Source: Macrostomum hystrix
Lineage: Eukaryota; Platyhelminthes; Macrostomidae
Direction of reading: 5' to 3'
Assembly (NCBI GenBank): GCA_950097015.1
Contig: CATNEN010000039.1
Location: 4,848,001-4,912,000 of the forward strand
Length of the DNA: 64,000 bases
Shown: piece after piece, positions 12,305 through 22,900 of the stretch
Numbering within the stretch: the stretch's first letter is position 1
Layout: each line of letters begins with the position of its first letter
Translations under genes and position numbers: made by a program
Notes under the pieces: model-generated
What the model was told of the DNA's origin: nothing
Seen by the model: only the letters and a program-made list of their open reading frames with translations
Database searches by the model: none

Positions 12305-12744
12305 GGTAGTTGTTATTTGTCCGGTTAACCGGACAAATAGCCATTTGGTTATTCGTCCGGTTAACCGAGGTTGTAGGGGTTGTAGCGCTACCACGAGAAC
12401 CTCTATCATTTGTAAGATAAAATAATTAACAAGCTGCAAAAGGACAGTCATTCAGATTTGAAGTTTGTGTCTCAAATTATTTTCGCTTATCAGCTAATTA
12501 AAAAAATTAAAACCTTTTCCAGAAATTCGGTTGTTTCAGGGACTAACTTAGTTCAAGGGTATAGTTTGGTCTTTGTGAGGTCAAGACTCAAGATGGCTAT
12601 TAGCAGGGCAAGAGTGGTCTTTGGGAGGATCGTTGCTCCTGCTCATTGAAAGGGGAGAAATTAAGTCCTTGGGTGGTTAACTGGTTAACCGGACGAATAA
12701 CCAAATGGCTATTTGTCCGGTTAACCGGACAAATAACAACTACC
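12305..12744. mobile_element. 440-bp MITE with self-palindromic ends
   Basis: The 62-bp terminal inverted repeats (12305-12366, 12683-12744) match perfectly by eye. Each contains the full palindrome GTCCGGTTAACCGGAC and a second GTCCGGTTAAC half-site, so each end can fold on itself as well as pair with the other end. The start is GGTAGTTGTTATTTG. No clear target duplication was found, so the superfamily is not assigned. Confidence 0.8.
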
Positions 12745-14664
12745 ATTAATCAGACTGTATTCACAGACTCCTTACTCCTTTGTCCTTAGCCTTAGGCTTT
12801 GAAATGTGCAAAATTGCATTAATAATTTTAAGCAACAAACCAAAATTAATGCTTAGGGGGGGCCTAAAACAAGATATAAAATTGTTAGAATAGAATAGTT
12901 TTTTTATGGTTAAAACATAACCATAGGGCCTAGCCATAGTATTTATTTAGTTTGTTAGTATTTAGTAATAATATTTGGTTATTATTATTTTTGGTGATTA
13001 TTTACTCACTTAATAGCCAGGAGGCAAGGGTTACTTGATGCACTAGTGCAAGAATGGCATGCCTCCCATAGTCAGGAAGGTGGCAGTTTGGTCGGAAAAT
13101 TCCGGCGCTCACAAGCCCTTTTTGGGCACACAACGGCGCACAACGGCGCACAGCGGCGCGCCACAACAGCGCACAGCGGCGCACTGGCGCACAGCGGCGA
13201 TCCCATGCCTCCAGGGCCCAGGCAAGCAAACTAGGTGGGAATCGCCCATTGTGCCATCTGGACCCCTGGACTCAGGCACCTCCCACACAGCAGCAAGCCA
13301 AGTGGGTGGCAGTCCGAGTGTCTCACCCCAGGCCTGCACATGTACAGAGCAGACAAAACCTGGGGAGGACTTATATGCCTGAAGGGTAGGGATGAGAGAA
13401 TCAAGCCACATGCAGGCTATGCCCACTCAGAGCACGCATGGCTGGTGCACACCTGCCCCACCCCCTATACAATATTACAATGTCTCACATCCAGCCCAAC
13501 ACAAATACAAACTATTTTAAGATATTTGGTGAATATAGTTGTTAATTAGTGTGTTGCTGTTTATTCATCTGGCCCTTTCAATTTGTGGCTATTTTGACTG
13601 ACATGTACTACTGCTTCATTTCTTTCATAGACAAATATATTCTCATTTACTATCTCACTTGGGCATAGGCCTAGCCTATTGCATAACTAACAATTAGGCT
13701 TTACATTTTTTACATGACTAGGCCTAGGCCTAGCTATTAAATTCTAACTCAACCTGAGTAGGCCCTAACTTGGCCTATATATAAATAGACTCAATAACTT
13801 AACTCTATATAAATTCTATGCCCACCTTAGGGCCTATCTTAAGTAGCTTACTAACAATATAATATAGGCTGTTCTCTGGCTCAGATATCTGCTCTGGTAA
13901 TTCTTTCTTAGACAAATTTGCATGTATTTGTTATATGCATTTTATACTTTAATTAGTTTCTTTTATCTTTGTGCACTTAGTGTGAAAAAAGAATTTTTTT
14001 CTAATTTTGGTTTGCTGAATGTGACAAGTTTATGCAATATATGCTTTACTTTGATTAAACTAGAATTTGAATACCTAAAAGCTGTATCTAGGGCCTATTT
14101 CACTCTCTGAAATTGTTTTTTATGCCTATCTAATCTAAAATCTCCATGTTATCTCATGGCTACTAAACCTTAGCCAAAAATGGTCAAGATCAGTTAGAGT
14201 GATAATGATAATGGAGTCTGAAAAAGTGGACAATGATGTGGAGATTACAACATATAATATGAGTAATGACCAATAAGCAAAGCTACATGTATTTCTAGCA
14301 TACTTATGTATAAAAATAGCAGTTATCTTTTGTTTCTTTATTTTTCTGTTACCAAATGGTCAGTAGCAATCCTTACTGCCATTGCTGTTACTTTTTTCAT
14401 AATGCACTAAACACTGTACAAATTACTTAGCCTTGGTCATGAGTGCATTTTTAAGACAGCAAGTAATTAGTGCAGTAATTCTTTTTAGGCAGTAAATTCT
14501 ACTACTTAATTTGGTAATTAATTAATTTCTTACAACAAATAGGTTAAACAGCTGGTCTTGTTTCTCGTTGCTACTTGCTAATGACCCATTGGAGTAGCTA
14601 TTTCCTATAGTAATTAAGAGTAGTCAGATGTGTGAGTTTTTCTTATGAACAAACACTTATATTT
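12745..14664. other. intergenic region before MOB2-like gene
   Basis: AT-rich except for a GC-rich block at about 13040-13545. That block includes short repeats of the kind cgcacaacgg / cgcacagcgg at 13128-13198. Overlapping ORFs of about 105 codons exist on both strands of the GC-rich block, but none shows a recognisable domain. A dispersed repeat is as likely as a gene. Confidence 0.4.
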
Positions 14665-14675
14665 CAGCAGCAGTC

Positions 14676-15697
14676 ATGGACTGGCTAATAGGCAAAGCCA
14701 GGGGCAAGCCTGGTGGCTCGGTTATTTCAAATGGAAATGCTTCATCTGCAACATCGACCAATGGAGCAGCTGAAGATGCCAAACTGTATGCGCAGACTGA
14801 GTATGCATCTAGGCAGATTGCGCTGGGCACAGATCTTGATAGCTTGCTGGAACAGCCACTGTTGCTGCAGCAGAATGAATGGATTGCCACCCACGTGACT
14901 GCACTCTATGACAATGTCGGCACCCTGTTTGAGGCCGTGTTCGATTTCTGCACCTGCGAGCGGTTTACTGGTCCTGGCGGGGTCAACTTTGGCGTCAACG
15001 AGGAGAAAGCGAAAAAGGTGAGTGGACCCTGACCCAGTCATTCACCCAACCCCTGAGGGCCCTGACCCAGTTATTCAATCAGCCCCTGACCCAGTCATTC
15101 CCCCGACCCCTGACCCAGTCATTCAATACACCCTTGACCCAGTCATTCACCCAACCCCTGACCCAGTCATTCACCCAACCCCTGACCCAATCATTCACCC
15201 AACCCCTGACCCAGTCATTCACCCAACCCCTGACCCAGTCATTCACCCAACCCTTGACCCAGTCATTCACCCAACCCCTGACCCAGTCATTCACCCAACC
15301 CCTGACCCAGTCATTCACCCGACATTAATTCCGACGTTCCCTCTGCTTCCAGGCCCGCGCCAATGCCCGCAATCAGATTGACAGCGCTCTGGCACAATGC
15401 CAGGACCTCCTGGGCCAGTTCCCAACCCGGTACGGCCAGGCCTTCATGCACGACCTGCACTCGGCCGCTGCCAGCGTCCTTCGCCACCTGCTGCACATCC
15501 TGGCGCACATTTACTCAGCCCACTTTGACGCTGTGCTCCGCCTTGACCTGGTGCCCCATCTCAACACCGTCACCCGCCACTGCCTGCTGTTCAATGCCAA
15601 GTTTCGCATTGTTGAAGATCGTGAACTCGATCCGCTGGCTGAGCTACAGGCTGCTCTGATTGGCGCACCTGGGGCGGCTGGCGGTCGCGCCCTTTAA
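14676..15697 (+). CDS. MOB2-like MOB kinase activator
   Basis: Adaptor of the Mps-one-binder family, which binds NDR/LATS-type kinases in Hippo-type signalling in the cytoplasm and nucleus. Two coding exons, 14676-15017 and 15353-15697 (phase 0, GT-AG), give 228 aa; human MOB2 is about 237. The N terminus MDWLIGKARGKPGG closely resembles the vertebrate MOB2 start. EWIATHVTALYD and FCTC match the MOB core before the intron. Exon 2 has the family helix HLLHILAHIYSAHF with the two His of the zinc site. The second zinc Cys (C-x4-C) and the usual Tyr/Trp-rich segment after it are not recognisable, so the metal site may be incomplete. A 5'UTR exon is likely, because tatatttcag precedes the start by 9 nt. 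Confidence 0.85.
15018..15330. repeat. 24-bp minisatellite filling the MOB2-like intron
   Basis: About a dozen units of cattcacccaacccctgacc plus cagt start within 20 nt of the 5' splice site and stop about 22 nt before the 3' splice site. The intron is therefore almost entirely satellite. The repeat-coded ORFs (VIHPTPDP on plus, NDWVRGWV on minus) are artefacts of the period being a multiple of three. Confidence 0.95.
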
Positions 15698-15800
15698 TGT
15701 TTTTTTGTGTTTATGATATATAACTTCGCGTAGCTTTCAATACTTTCTTCGATTCCTTTACGTCGTTTTTGTTTTCGTTTTTCTCTAAGCCTTGTCTAGC

Positions 15801-16262
15801 GGGCACCCTTGATGTTTTTATAGAAGTTTGTAGCCTAATTGGGGTTGCGGGCGGCAGATGCCTTTGATGTTTTTTTCAGAGTTTGTAGCCTAATTGGGGT
15901 TTCGGGCGGCAGATGCCTTTGATGTTTTTATAGAAGTTTGTAGCCTAATTGGGGTTGCGGGCGGCAGATGCCTTTGATGTTTTTTACAGAAGTTTGTAGC
16001 CTAATTGGGGTTTCGGGCGGCAGATGCCTTTGATGTTTTTATAGAAGTTTGTAGCCTAATTGGGGTTGCGGGCGGCAGATGACTTTGATGTTTTTTTTAC
16101 AGAAGTTTGTAGTCTAATTAGGGTTTCGCGCGGCAGATGCCTTTGATGTTTTTTACACAAGTTTGTAGCCTAATTAGGGTTTCGCGCGGCAGATGCCTTT
16201 GATAGTTTTTACAGAAGTTTGTAGCCTAATTGTGGCGGTGGGCGGCAGATACCTTTGATTTT
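15801..16262. repeat. minisatellite of about 55 bp downstream of MOB2-like gene
   Basis: Eight copies of a 54-57 bp unit contain tttgtagcctaattggggtt and cgggcggcagatgcctttga. Copies alternate gggttgcgg and gggtttcgg, suggesting expansion by dimers. The array begins about 100 bp after the stop codon and may lie in the 3'UTR. Confidence 0.9.
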
Positions 16263-17394
16263 TTCTGTATGTTAGCTTACTAATGTAAAAATTCATATCT
16301 TGGATCGATATATACAATGTGTGTCTTGAGTCTTTAGAGTCAAAGATACGATGCTTTTTGATCGTTTTTTTAGCTGCAAATTCTCACTTTTCTCTTCGTT
16401 TTTGCAATGCGCTTTGAGCTTGGAGATTTCTATGGGAGTTTCTGCTCTTAGCAACCGAATATTCGCAATTTTTGTCTGTATAGTTTGCAGCACCTTGTAC
16501 TCGTAGTATGTAGTCTTTTTGTGTTTGAGCAAAATCTCATTTTTACATTTTATGTCAATTTCCGTCTGTTTCCACAGTTGCTTAATCATTTTAGTACAGA
16601 ATTTTCTACGTGTCCTTTTTTGACCTTAATGTGTACTCTTTCTGCCTCTCACTGGTCCTGTTTTTTGTCTTCCCTGCTATTCTCACTGCTGACCTTAACA
16701 CCTGCCTCTCTGTCTAAGGCTAGCTTCAAATAAATTGTCCCTTTCTGACCTTAAACATCTGCTATTATCCATGATCTCTATTATCGCTACTATCTGTCTC
16801 TCAAATCCACTGTATTTCGCTCTAATCTCGAATAAAATTCACTTCGTCTCACTCAAACCTCATACTGTATCTCTCGAATCTCAGATCTCACATAATCTCA
16901 TCATGTTTATGAGTGTCTGCTGCAGTCTGTTGCGTTGATTAGTCCAGAATTATAGTTGCGTCTGTTTATTTAGATTATATTATATATAGATTATCACACT
17001 GCTTTTCCCATTATCTCTGATTTTAGGCGCATGCGCATTACTCTTCGTTAGATAAATTTGTATCGACTCGTAGTTAATCAGTTGTAATAAATATTCGCAT
17101 TATTGTGATCTAAAAGCTGGCAGATTTTTTGTGAAAAACAGCCTGAGTTTGAAACTTGATTTGTTTAAAATGATTTTCTCTACTAAATCCTGTGTCTCAA
17201 TCAACCTTAGAACTGCTTCCTTGGAACTACAGAAAGTAGTCTTTAGACTCATTAATACGTCTCTGGCCAAAAGTGCCAGAAACAAATTCGATTCAGTGGC
17301 TGAATCTACGGGAAAATGTAGTGGTATTTTTTTCTTTCAAAAAACTTATCACGCGATATAGGTCTTTAAGCAGTAGTAAAAAATCTGTTGAGTC
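16263..17394. other. intergenic DNA, nothing recognised
   Basis: AT-rich sequence with scattered ORFs of 60-100 codons of low complexity and no family resemblance. Confidence 0.4.
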
Positions 17395-17592
17395 ATGTTA
17401 GTCAATGTTCCTAACAGCATTGATCAAGTTGTTGTATGGATGTCCATGGACCATGAACGGACCCGGCAAGCTGAGCAGCGGGACGTCCTGGACAGGCTCG
17501 GAACAGTAGCTCTCAGCCCGGATCACGTGGCCCGCCAGTTGGAGTCTCCGATGTTAGCTATTATTGTCGACTATATTGTTACTTTTTTTTAT
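17395..17592 (+). CDS. possible unassigned exon
   Basis: A GC-richer island in AT-rich surroundings encodes a hydrophilic stretch (RTRQAEQRDVLDRLGTVAL). It lies upstream of PCIF1 exons on the same strand and could be one of its N-terminal exons. It has no WW-domain signature, and splice borders cannot be fixed. Composition alone suggests coding. Confidence 0.2.
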
Positions 17593-17599
17593 TGAACCA

Positions 17600-18525
17600 A
17601 TATGCATTCGTCATAGAGGTCTATACAGAATAATGTTATTGTCCTTGTCACCGTGGTCTTTGACAAGAATCGCTGAATATCTCGACGATGATGACGTCGG
17701 GCGGCTTTGAAAGCTATAGTTCATCGCAAGGGGCCGAAAATGCCTATCAATATGGTGTAATTTCACGTAAATCGGTCGGTCATTCAGTTTGGGCTTTATC
17801 GTCAATTAGCACGAGACTTTCCCGTTGAGATTTTCAAGCCAATGCAAGCTTTCTGACCTTGTTTTGCCACCGAGGCTTTCCCATAATGATTTTCCTGAAG
17901 CAATATTTACTTTGCAATGCTGTTTTATTCAGAAAAAATTGACAATATCGGCGGGAAAGCTGCAGCGGAAAAGTCTTGTAGATCCGAGTGGCTTTCGCAC
18001 CAGTCATTCGTCTGAGGCACAGTTATAGAGATAAGCAATCTCATTTATTATACGATCTGTGACCGCCTCATCACGAGGCACATTCTACAACTACCCGTGT
18101 GTGCTATGCTTTGCGAGGAGGCAGTTTGGTAAAGTCGACACCACTGGCTCCCTTGGGACGCGTGAGTACAAATGCGCGAGTGTGCTGTGATGTCAGGAAT
18201 TCCAATCGTCAACTATCGCCCAAGGCTGCTGCAGGTATCCACTGCTTGCTTGTTAATCTTGCTTGTCTTTTTTCTTTTTTTATGAAAGCATATATATTTT
18301 ATTTTATTGTCTCGCCTAAATCTTACAAATCATGTCTGCGAATCTCACAGAGGCCTTTGACAATGCTCACAGAAAGCCAAAAAGCGACAGAATGCGGCTA
18401 TTCCGGAAGTACGACTCAACATTTATTCGAATACAGTTTTTTCTGTTAGAGGCGACCTGACTTCTAATCCACGTACAATACGAGTGTACTTTTGCGACTC
18501 TGTTATGTAGACTACACTTTTCAGT
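17600..18525. other. no gene recognised
   Basis: AT-rich sequence apart from a mixed stretch near 18085-18240. No domain, RNA gene or clear transposon ends are seen. PCIF1 upstream exons, including the WW domain, would be expected somewhere here but were not found. Confidence 0.35.
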
Positions 18526-18945
18526 CTGCCCCTCCCAACTCATCCCATTCGGCCACCTCACTCCCTGCCCCTCCCCACTCCTTACATTCGGCCACCCCAC
18601 TCCCTGCCCCCTCCCCACTCCCTGCCCCCTCCCCACTCCTCACATTCGGCCACCTCACTCCTTGCCCCTCCCCACTCCTCACATTCGGCCACCTCACTCC
18701 CTGCCCCTCCCACTCCTTACATTCGGCCACCCCACTCCCTACCCCTCCCCACTCCTCACATTCGGCCACATCACTCCCTGCCCCTTCCCACTCCTCACAT
18801 TCGGCCACCTCACTCCCTGCCCCTCCCCACTCCTTACATTCGGCCACGTCACTCCCTGCCTCTTTCCACTCCTCACATTCGGCCACATCACTCCCTGTCC
18901 CTTCCCACTCCTTACATTCGGCCGGTCATTCACCCATCCCCTAAC
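18526..18945. repeat. minisatellite of about 36 bp
   Basis: About a dozen units contain cactcctcacattcggccac and ctcactccctgcccc. Three-frame ORFs across it are repeat artefacts. It probably lies in an upstream PCIF1 intron. Confidence 0.9.
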
Positions 18946-19045
18946 CTATCATTCACCAAACTCCTGACCCAGTCATTCACCCAACCCCTAACCCGTCATT
19001 CACCAAACTCCTGACCCAGTCATTCACTCAACCCCTCACACTCCT
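18926..19045. repeat. short array sharing the MOB2-intron motif
   Basis: Units contain gacccagtcattcacccaac followed by cccta, the same motif that fills the MOB2-like intron at 15018-15330. Two different genes therefore share one minisatellite core. Confidence 0.8.
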
Positions 19046-19654
19046 CAAATTCAGCCACCTCACTCCCTGCCCCTAGCTTCCCACTCCTATTACGAACTTG
19101 ACGGAGAAATAGATTTACGCGCGTGTCTTCCGTTGTCAAAAGCAAAACACTTGATCCTAAATGCACTGCAAATGTACGAGTATCTACGGTTGTATAGTCT
19201 ACTCATTATCTTCAAGTTTTTCGCTTGCGTATCCACTGAGCGAGTGGCCATACTTAACAGCTGTAATTCGGCTTGAGCCATGCAGACAGAGAACACTCAC
19301 TGAGAAGTAGAACTCGGCCCCGAGTTTCTCATCACCAGACAAAGTACAATATACAATTGTACTTGTTCGAGCGTGCAGACTTCACATTAACCACCCCAAT
19401 CCAACCCAACCCCACCTCACCTCTCTCCCAGTCACTAGCGTAAGGCAAATGTACAATAATTCCAGGAATAAGCTATACTTAGGCAAAGTACGAGCCATTT
19501 TGCGCACAGTATAACTTAAAATAAACTACGAAGCTCATGTGCTGGGACTGCAGTATTTCCTTATCTGGCCTTCAATTCAACAGGACCAGATAATGCTTAG
19601 CGTACGCGTCAACAGTAAAGCATCACTGGCGAAGTCCGACACAAACAATCAACT

Positions 19655-19940
19655 GCTGCAGCCTCCGCTAGCTGAGGTGGACCGCGGCCCGGCCACAGAG
19701 GCGCTGGTGCGCGAGCTGCACCTTTGGCGACTCACCCGGCAGCTGCGCCGCGTCTTCACTGAACTTGGCGATGGTCCAATGCAGCGGACAAGGGAGCGTG
19801 ACCAAGCCGAGGCTAAGAATATTCTGGACCGCTGGCTGCTGTCCTTCCAGCTGGGCAGTGGCGACGGCGACGCCCGTGCGACCGGATTGTCCGTGTTTCC
19901 TAGAAACATCGGGCTGGACGACTTTGCCTGCCGGAAGCTG
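19655..19940 (+). CDS. PCIF1: PCIF1-like exon, N-terminal helical region
   Basis: The exon encodes EALVRELHLWRLTRQL and AKNILDRWLLSFQLGSG, which align in pattern with the region of PCIF1 containing NRWMLERKVVDKGSDP. The 5' splice site is CTG|GTTAGA at 19940/19941, phase 0. The acceptor is uncertain; aactgctgcag ending near 19654 is favoured. The next recognised exon is 30.9 kb downstream. Confidence 0.7.
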
Positions 19941-22900
19941 GTTAGAAATGGAACTTCCGTGTTCGAATTTATATCAAGTACCACTAGGAGTAGAAGGATG
20001 GGAAACTACAGTTCTTAGAAAAAAACTAAAGGCAGCTAGTTTTCGCGAAAATACACTACGGAGATAGGAAATTGTCACTTTTTCACATTAAAATGGGGAC
20101 AGTTTTTGATTGAAAGCAGATACAAATCTGCTTTTGATATAACTTGCCTAACTTGTTGCTCTACCGAATGTTATAAAGTTTTCTACATTACAATTTGATC
20201 TTCATACGATTTTCTTTACTTATAAAGATTCAATTCACTGACAAAAAATTTACAGTTGTTTTTTAGCTATTATTCTTAATGTCAATGAGCCTATAACTTC
20301 AGACTTTTCAGCTGTACTTTTTTTTACTAGCAATCAACTTTCATTATAATTTAGTTAAATGATGCTTAGGTCTTGTTAAGTACTTAATTTATTTAAATCT
20401 ATAAATATATAAAATTAAAAAATAATAATAATTTAATAAATTAGTATAAATTTTAAAAAGTAAAATAAAAAAGCATGGACCGACACTCACTGTCGCTCAC
20501 TGACAGAAGAAATAGCTATTAATAATTTTTTATTAATTAATACCTAATTAAAAGAGCAGCACAAGTATAAGATCAAGCTAGTTTTACTAGCCTGTAGTAT
20601 TAAATTTCTGACTTATGATAGGTTATTTAGTAAAGAAAACCGTATGAAGATGATTGTAATGCATTGTAATTTCTGTTGCGGAAAAACGTCTTCAGTTTTT
20701 TCTAAGAATCGTAGTTTCCCATCCCATCCTTCTACTCCTAGAACTTTGTCCTTGATTTATATTTGTCTCTGATATTTGTATTTGGCACTTAATAAAGACC
20801 AATTTTATAAAGAATATCTAATTTAGGTCAACTGTCCGAGGGTTAATAAGATGCGGATTTTATCTACGGAAACTTCAGACTTTGCCATAGACAATTTGCT
20901 CGTAGATGTCGAAGTTTTTGTCCCCCATCATCCAGCATATATAATACGCTACACATCAAGCTCAAATCAGTTCAGGAGATAAAGTCAATTCTTTCTTCTT
21001 CTAGGCTATTATAATTAACATCACAAGAGAGAATTATAGATTCTAGATGGTTTGGCTGGAGTCGAAAAATTTCTTCCAGCTATCTGTGTTTTATAATGTT
21101 GAACCCAGGTGCTCGTTTGTAATAATGATAATACAATACAATAATATTGTTAATACAATAATACTAGCTGCTGGAGGGCCGCAGGCAATGACACATCATT
21201 TAATTGGTGACACTAGTGTAATAAAATGAATGTCCTAGCTGGAGCGTGAGGAATTTAAAGCTAGCGACTATTCACTATTCACCGGGGTCGGTGTCCTACC
21301 AATCGGTTCAATAGCAGCAGGGAATCTGGAATTAAATAGCGTTAGAGACTGGTAGCGAGCGAAGTGGAATAGATAAGCGATGAGATCCGTGTGTCGTCCT
21401 CCGGCCCGGCGAAACTCTGGTTTGTGCATTAAGGAGGCTGCGATAATTTTTGTCCTAGATATTAAACTTACAAACTGATGTGGAATATTAAAAGTAGAGA
21501 ATTTAGAATATGGAGACGGAGTTTTTTAGAGAGAGGCGGGGACCCTTTTTTTCCTGATCTCTTCGGGAATAATAAAAGTAATGGTTTGTGGATAATGGAG
21601 GCTGCGATTATTTTTGTCCTAGAAGCCCCCTCTTGCATACTACTTCATCAATTCTAACTTGGCCTCTTCCTCCTGGCCGATAGGCTTAAACTTTATCTTC
21701 AGTTCTCTAATAACATCTGCAAAAGGCGCAGAGCTTGGTAGACTCAAATTCATGAATACTTTGTAAGCGTCTTCTTCAAGAAGCGAAAGTAACTGGTAAG
21801 TCTTAGTGGAATTATCGATGCCATTTCCTTGGCAATAATTTTCGAATATCCTAAGAAATAGTTCGAAGTCGCCGCCTACCCTGTATGGCTTGGGCTTAGC
21901 TAGGTGGCTGTTAGACTTAAAGATTACTTTAGGCTCTGGAGTGTCAGTTGTCATTCTTCTAATTCTTTCTTCCAGCTCAGTGATAACTGTCCTAAGATGC
22001 TCTTTCTCATCGTCTACAAGTACATTTTCAGCTCCTACCGCCATTGCGGCGTCCTGTTGGTCTCCGTCCAAGGACATAATAAAGGTCAACAATAATGTAC
22101 ACCAAAATAAACAGGCAGGCTCTCTCGCAATAATTAATTTGGGGTAGAAAAATCTCTTATCTGGCTGGCCAATGAATGTACACTCTCTCCCTGGCTGATT
22201 CCTATTCTATCTCTCACCCAGATGCTACAAGCGGAATTACGTCACTTGCGAACTGGTAAAAGTCCTACGGGTCAAAATAATAAGGTGACAAGCGGCAACC
22301 ACCTCACTTGTCTGCCGGGCAGGGACTGGGTAATTCCAACTAAAGGGCTGTACTGTATATGTACTCTTACAGTATATGTATTAATACAGTAGTGCACGCC
22401 TACTGGGGCAATAAATTTTAGTCCTTAAATGGCCCTACAACGAACTCGGACGAGTTCGTTCTAAAATCTTGCTCACTTAGAGCGCCTACCCGATAATCTG
22501 CGCCTCCTGCTAACTATTGGATCACCAGGGGCTCCAATTGTAATAAAATGAATGTCCTAGCTGGAGCGTGAGGAATTTAAAGCTAGCGACTATTCACTAT
22601 TCACCGGGGTCGGTGTCCTACCAATCGGTTCAATAGCAGCAGGGAATCTGGAATTAAATAGCGTTAGAGACTGGTAGCGAGCGAAGTGGAATAGATAAGC
22701 GATGAGATCCGTGTGTCGTCCTCCGGCCCGGCGAAACTCCCAATGAAAAAGAAATAACACAGTGTGAACACAAGACTCGAATAATTTGATTAGAAGTGAT
22801 TTGATCAGCTGTGACTCAGATACGAATAGGAATTACTTTGAATATAGTTTACTTGACTTAAAAGTTATACTGACAGAATAAGGATGTTCGCACAGAGATA

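Noticed and set aside
13059-13426. Overlapping ORFs of about 105 codons in the GC-rich block
   Set aside because: Open on both strands because of GC content and cgcacagcgg repeats; no family or splice support.
15022-15381. ORFs with VIHPTPDP and NDWVRGWV repeats
   Set aside because: Artefact of a 24-bp minisatellite (multiple of three) inside the MOB2-like intron.
18492-18967. 150-codon Ser/Pro/His-rich ORF and its antisense
   Set aside because: Minisatellite translation; all frames are similar low-complexity repeats.
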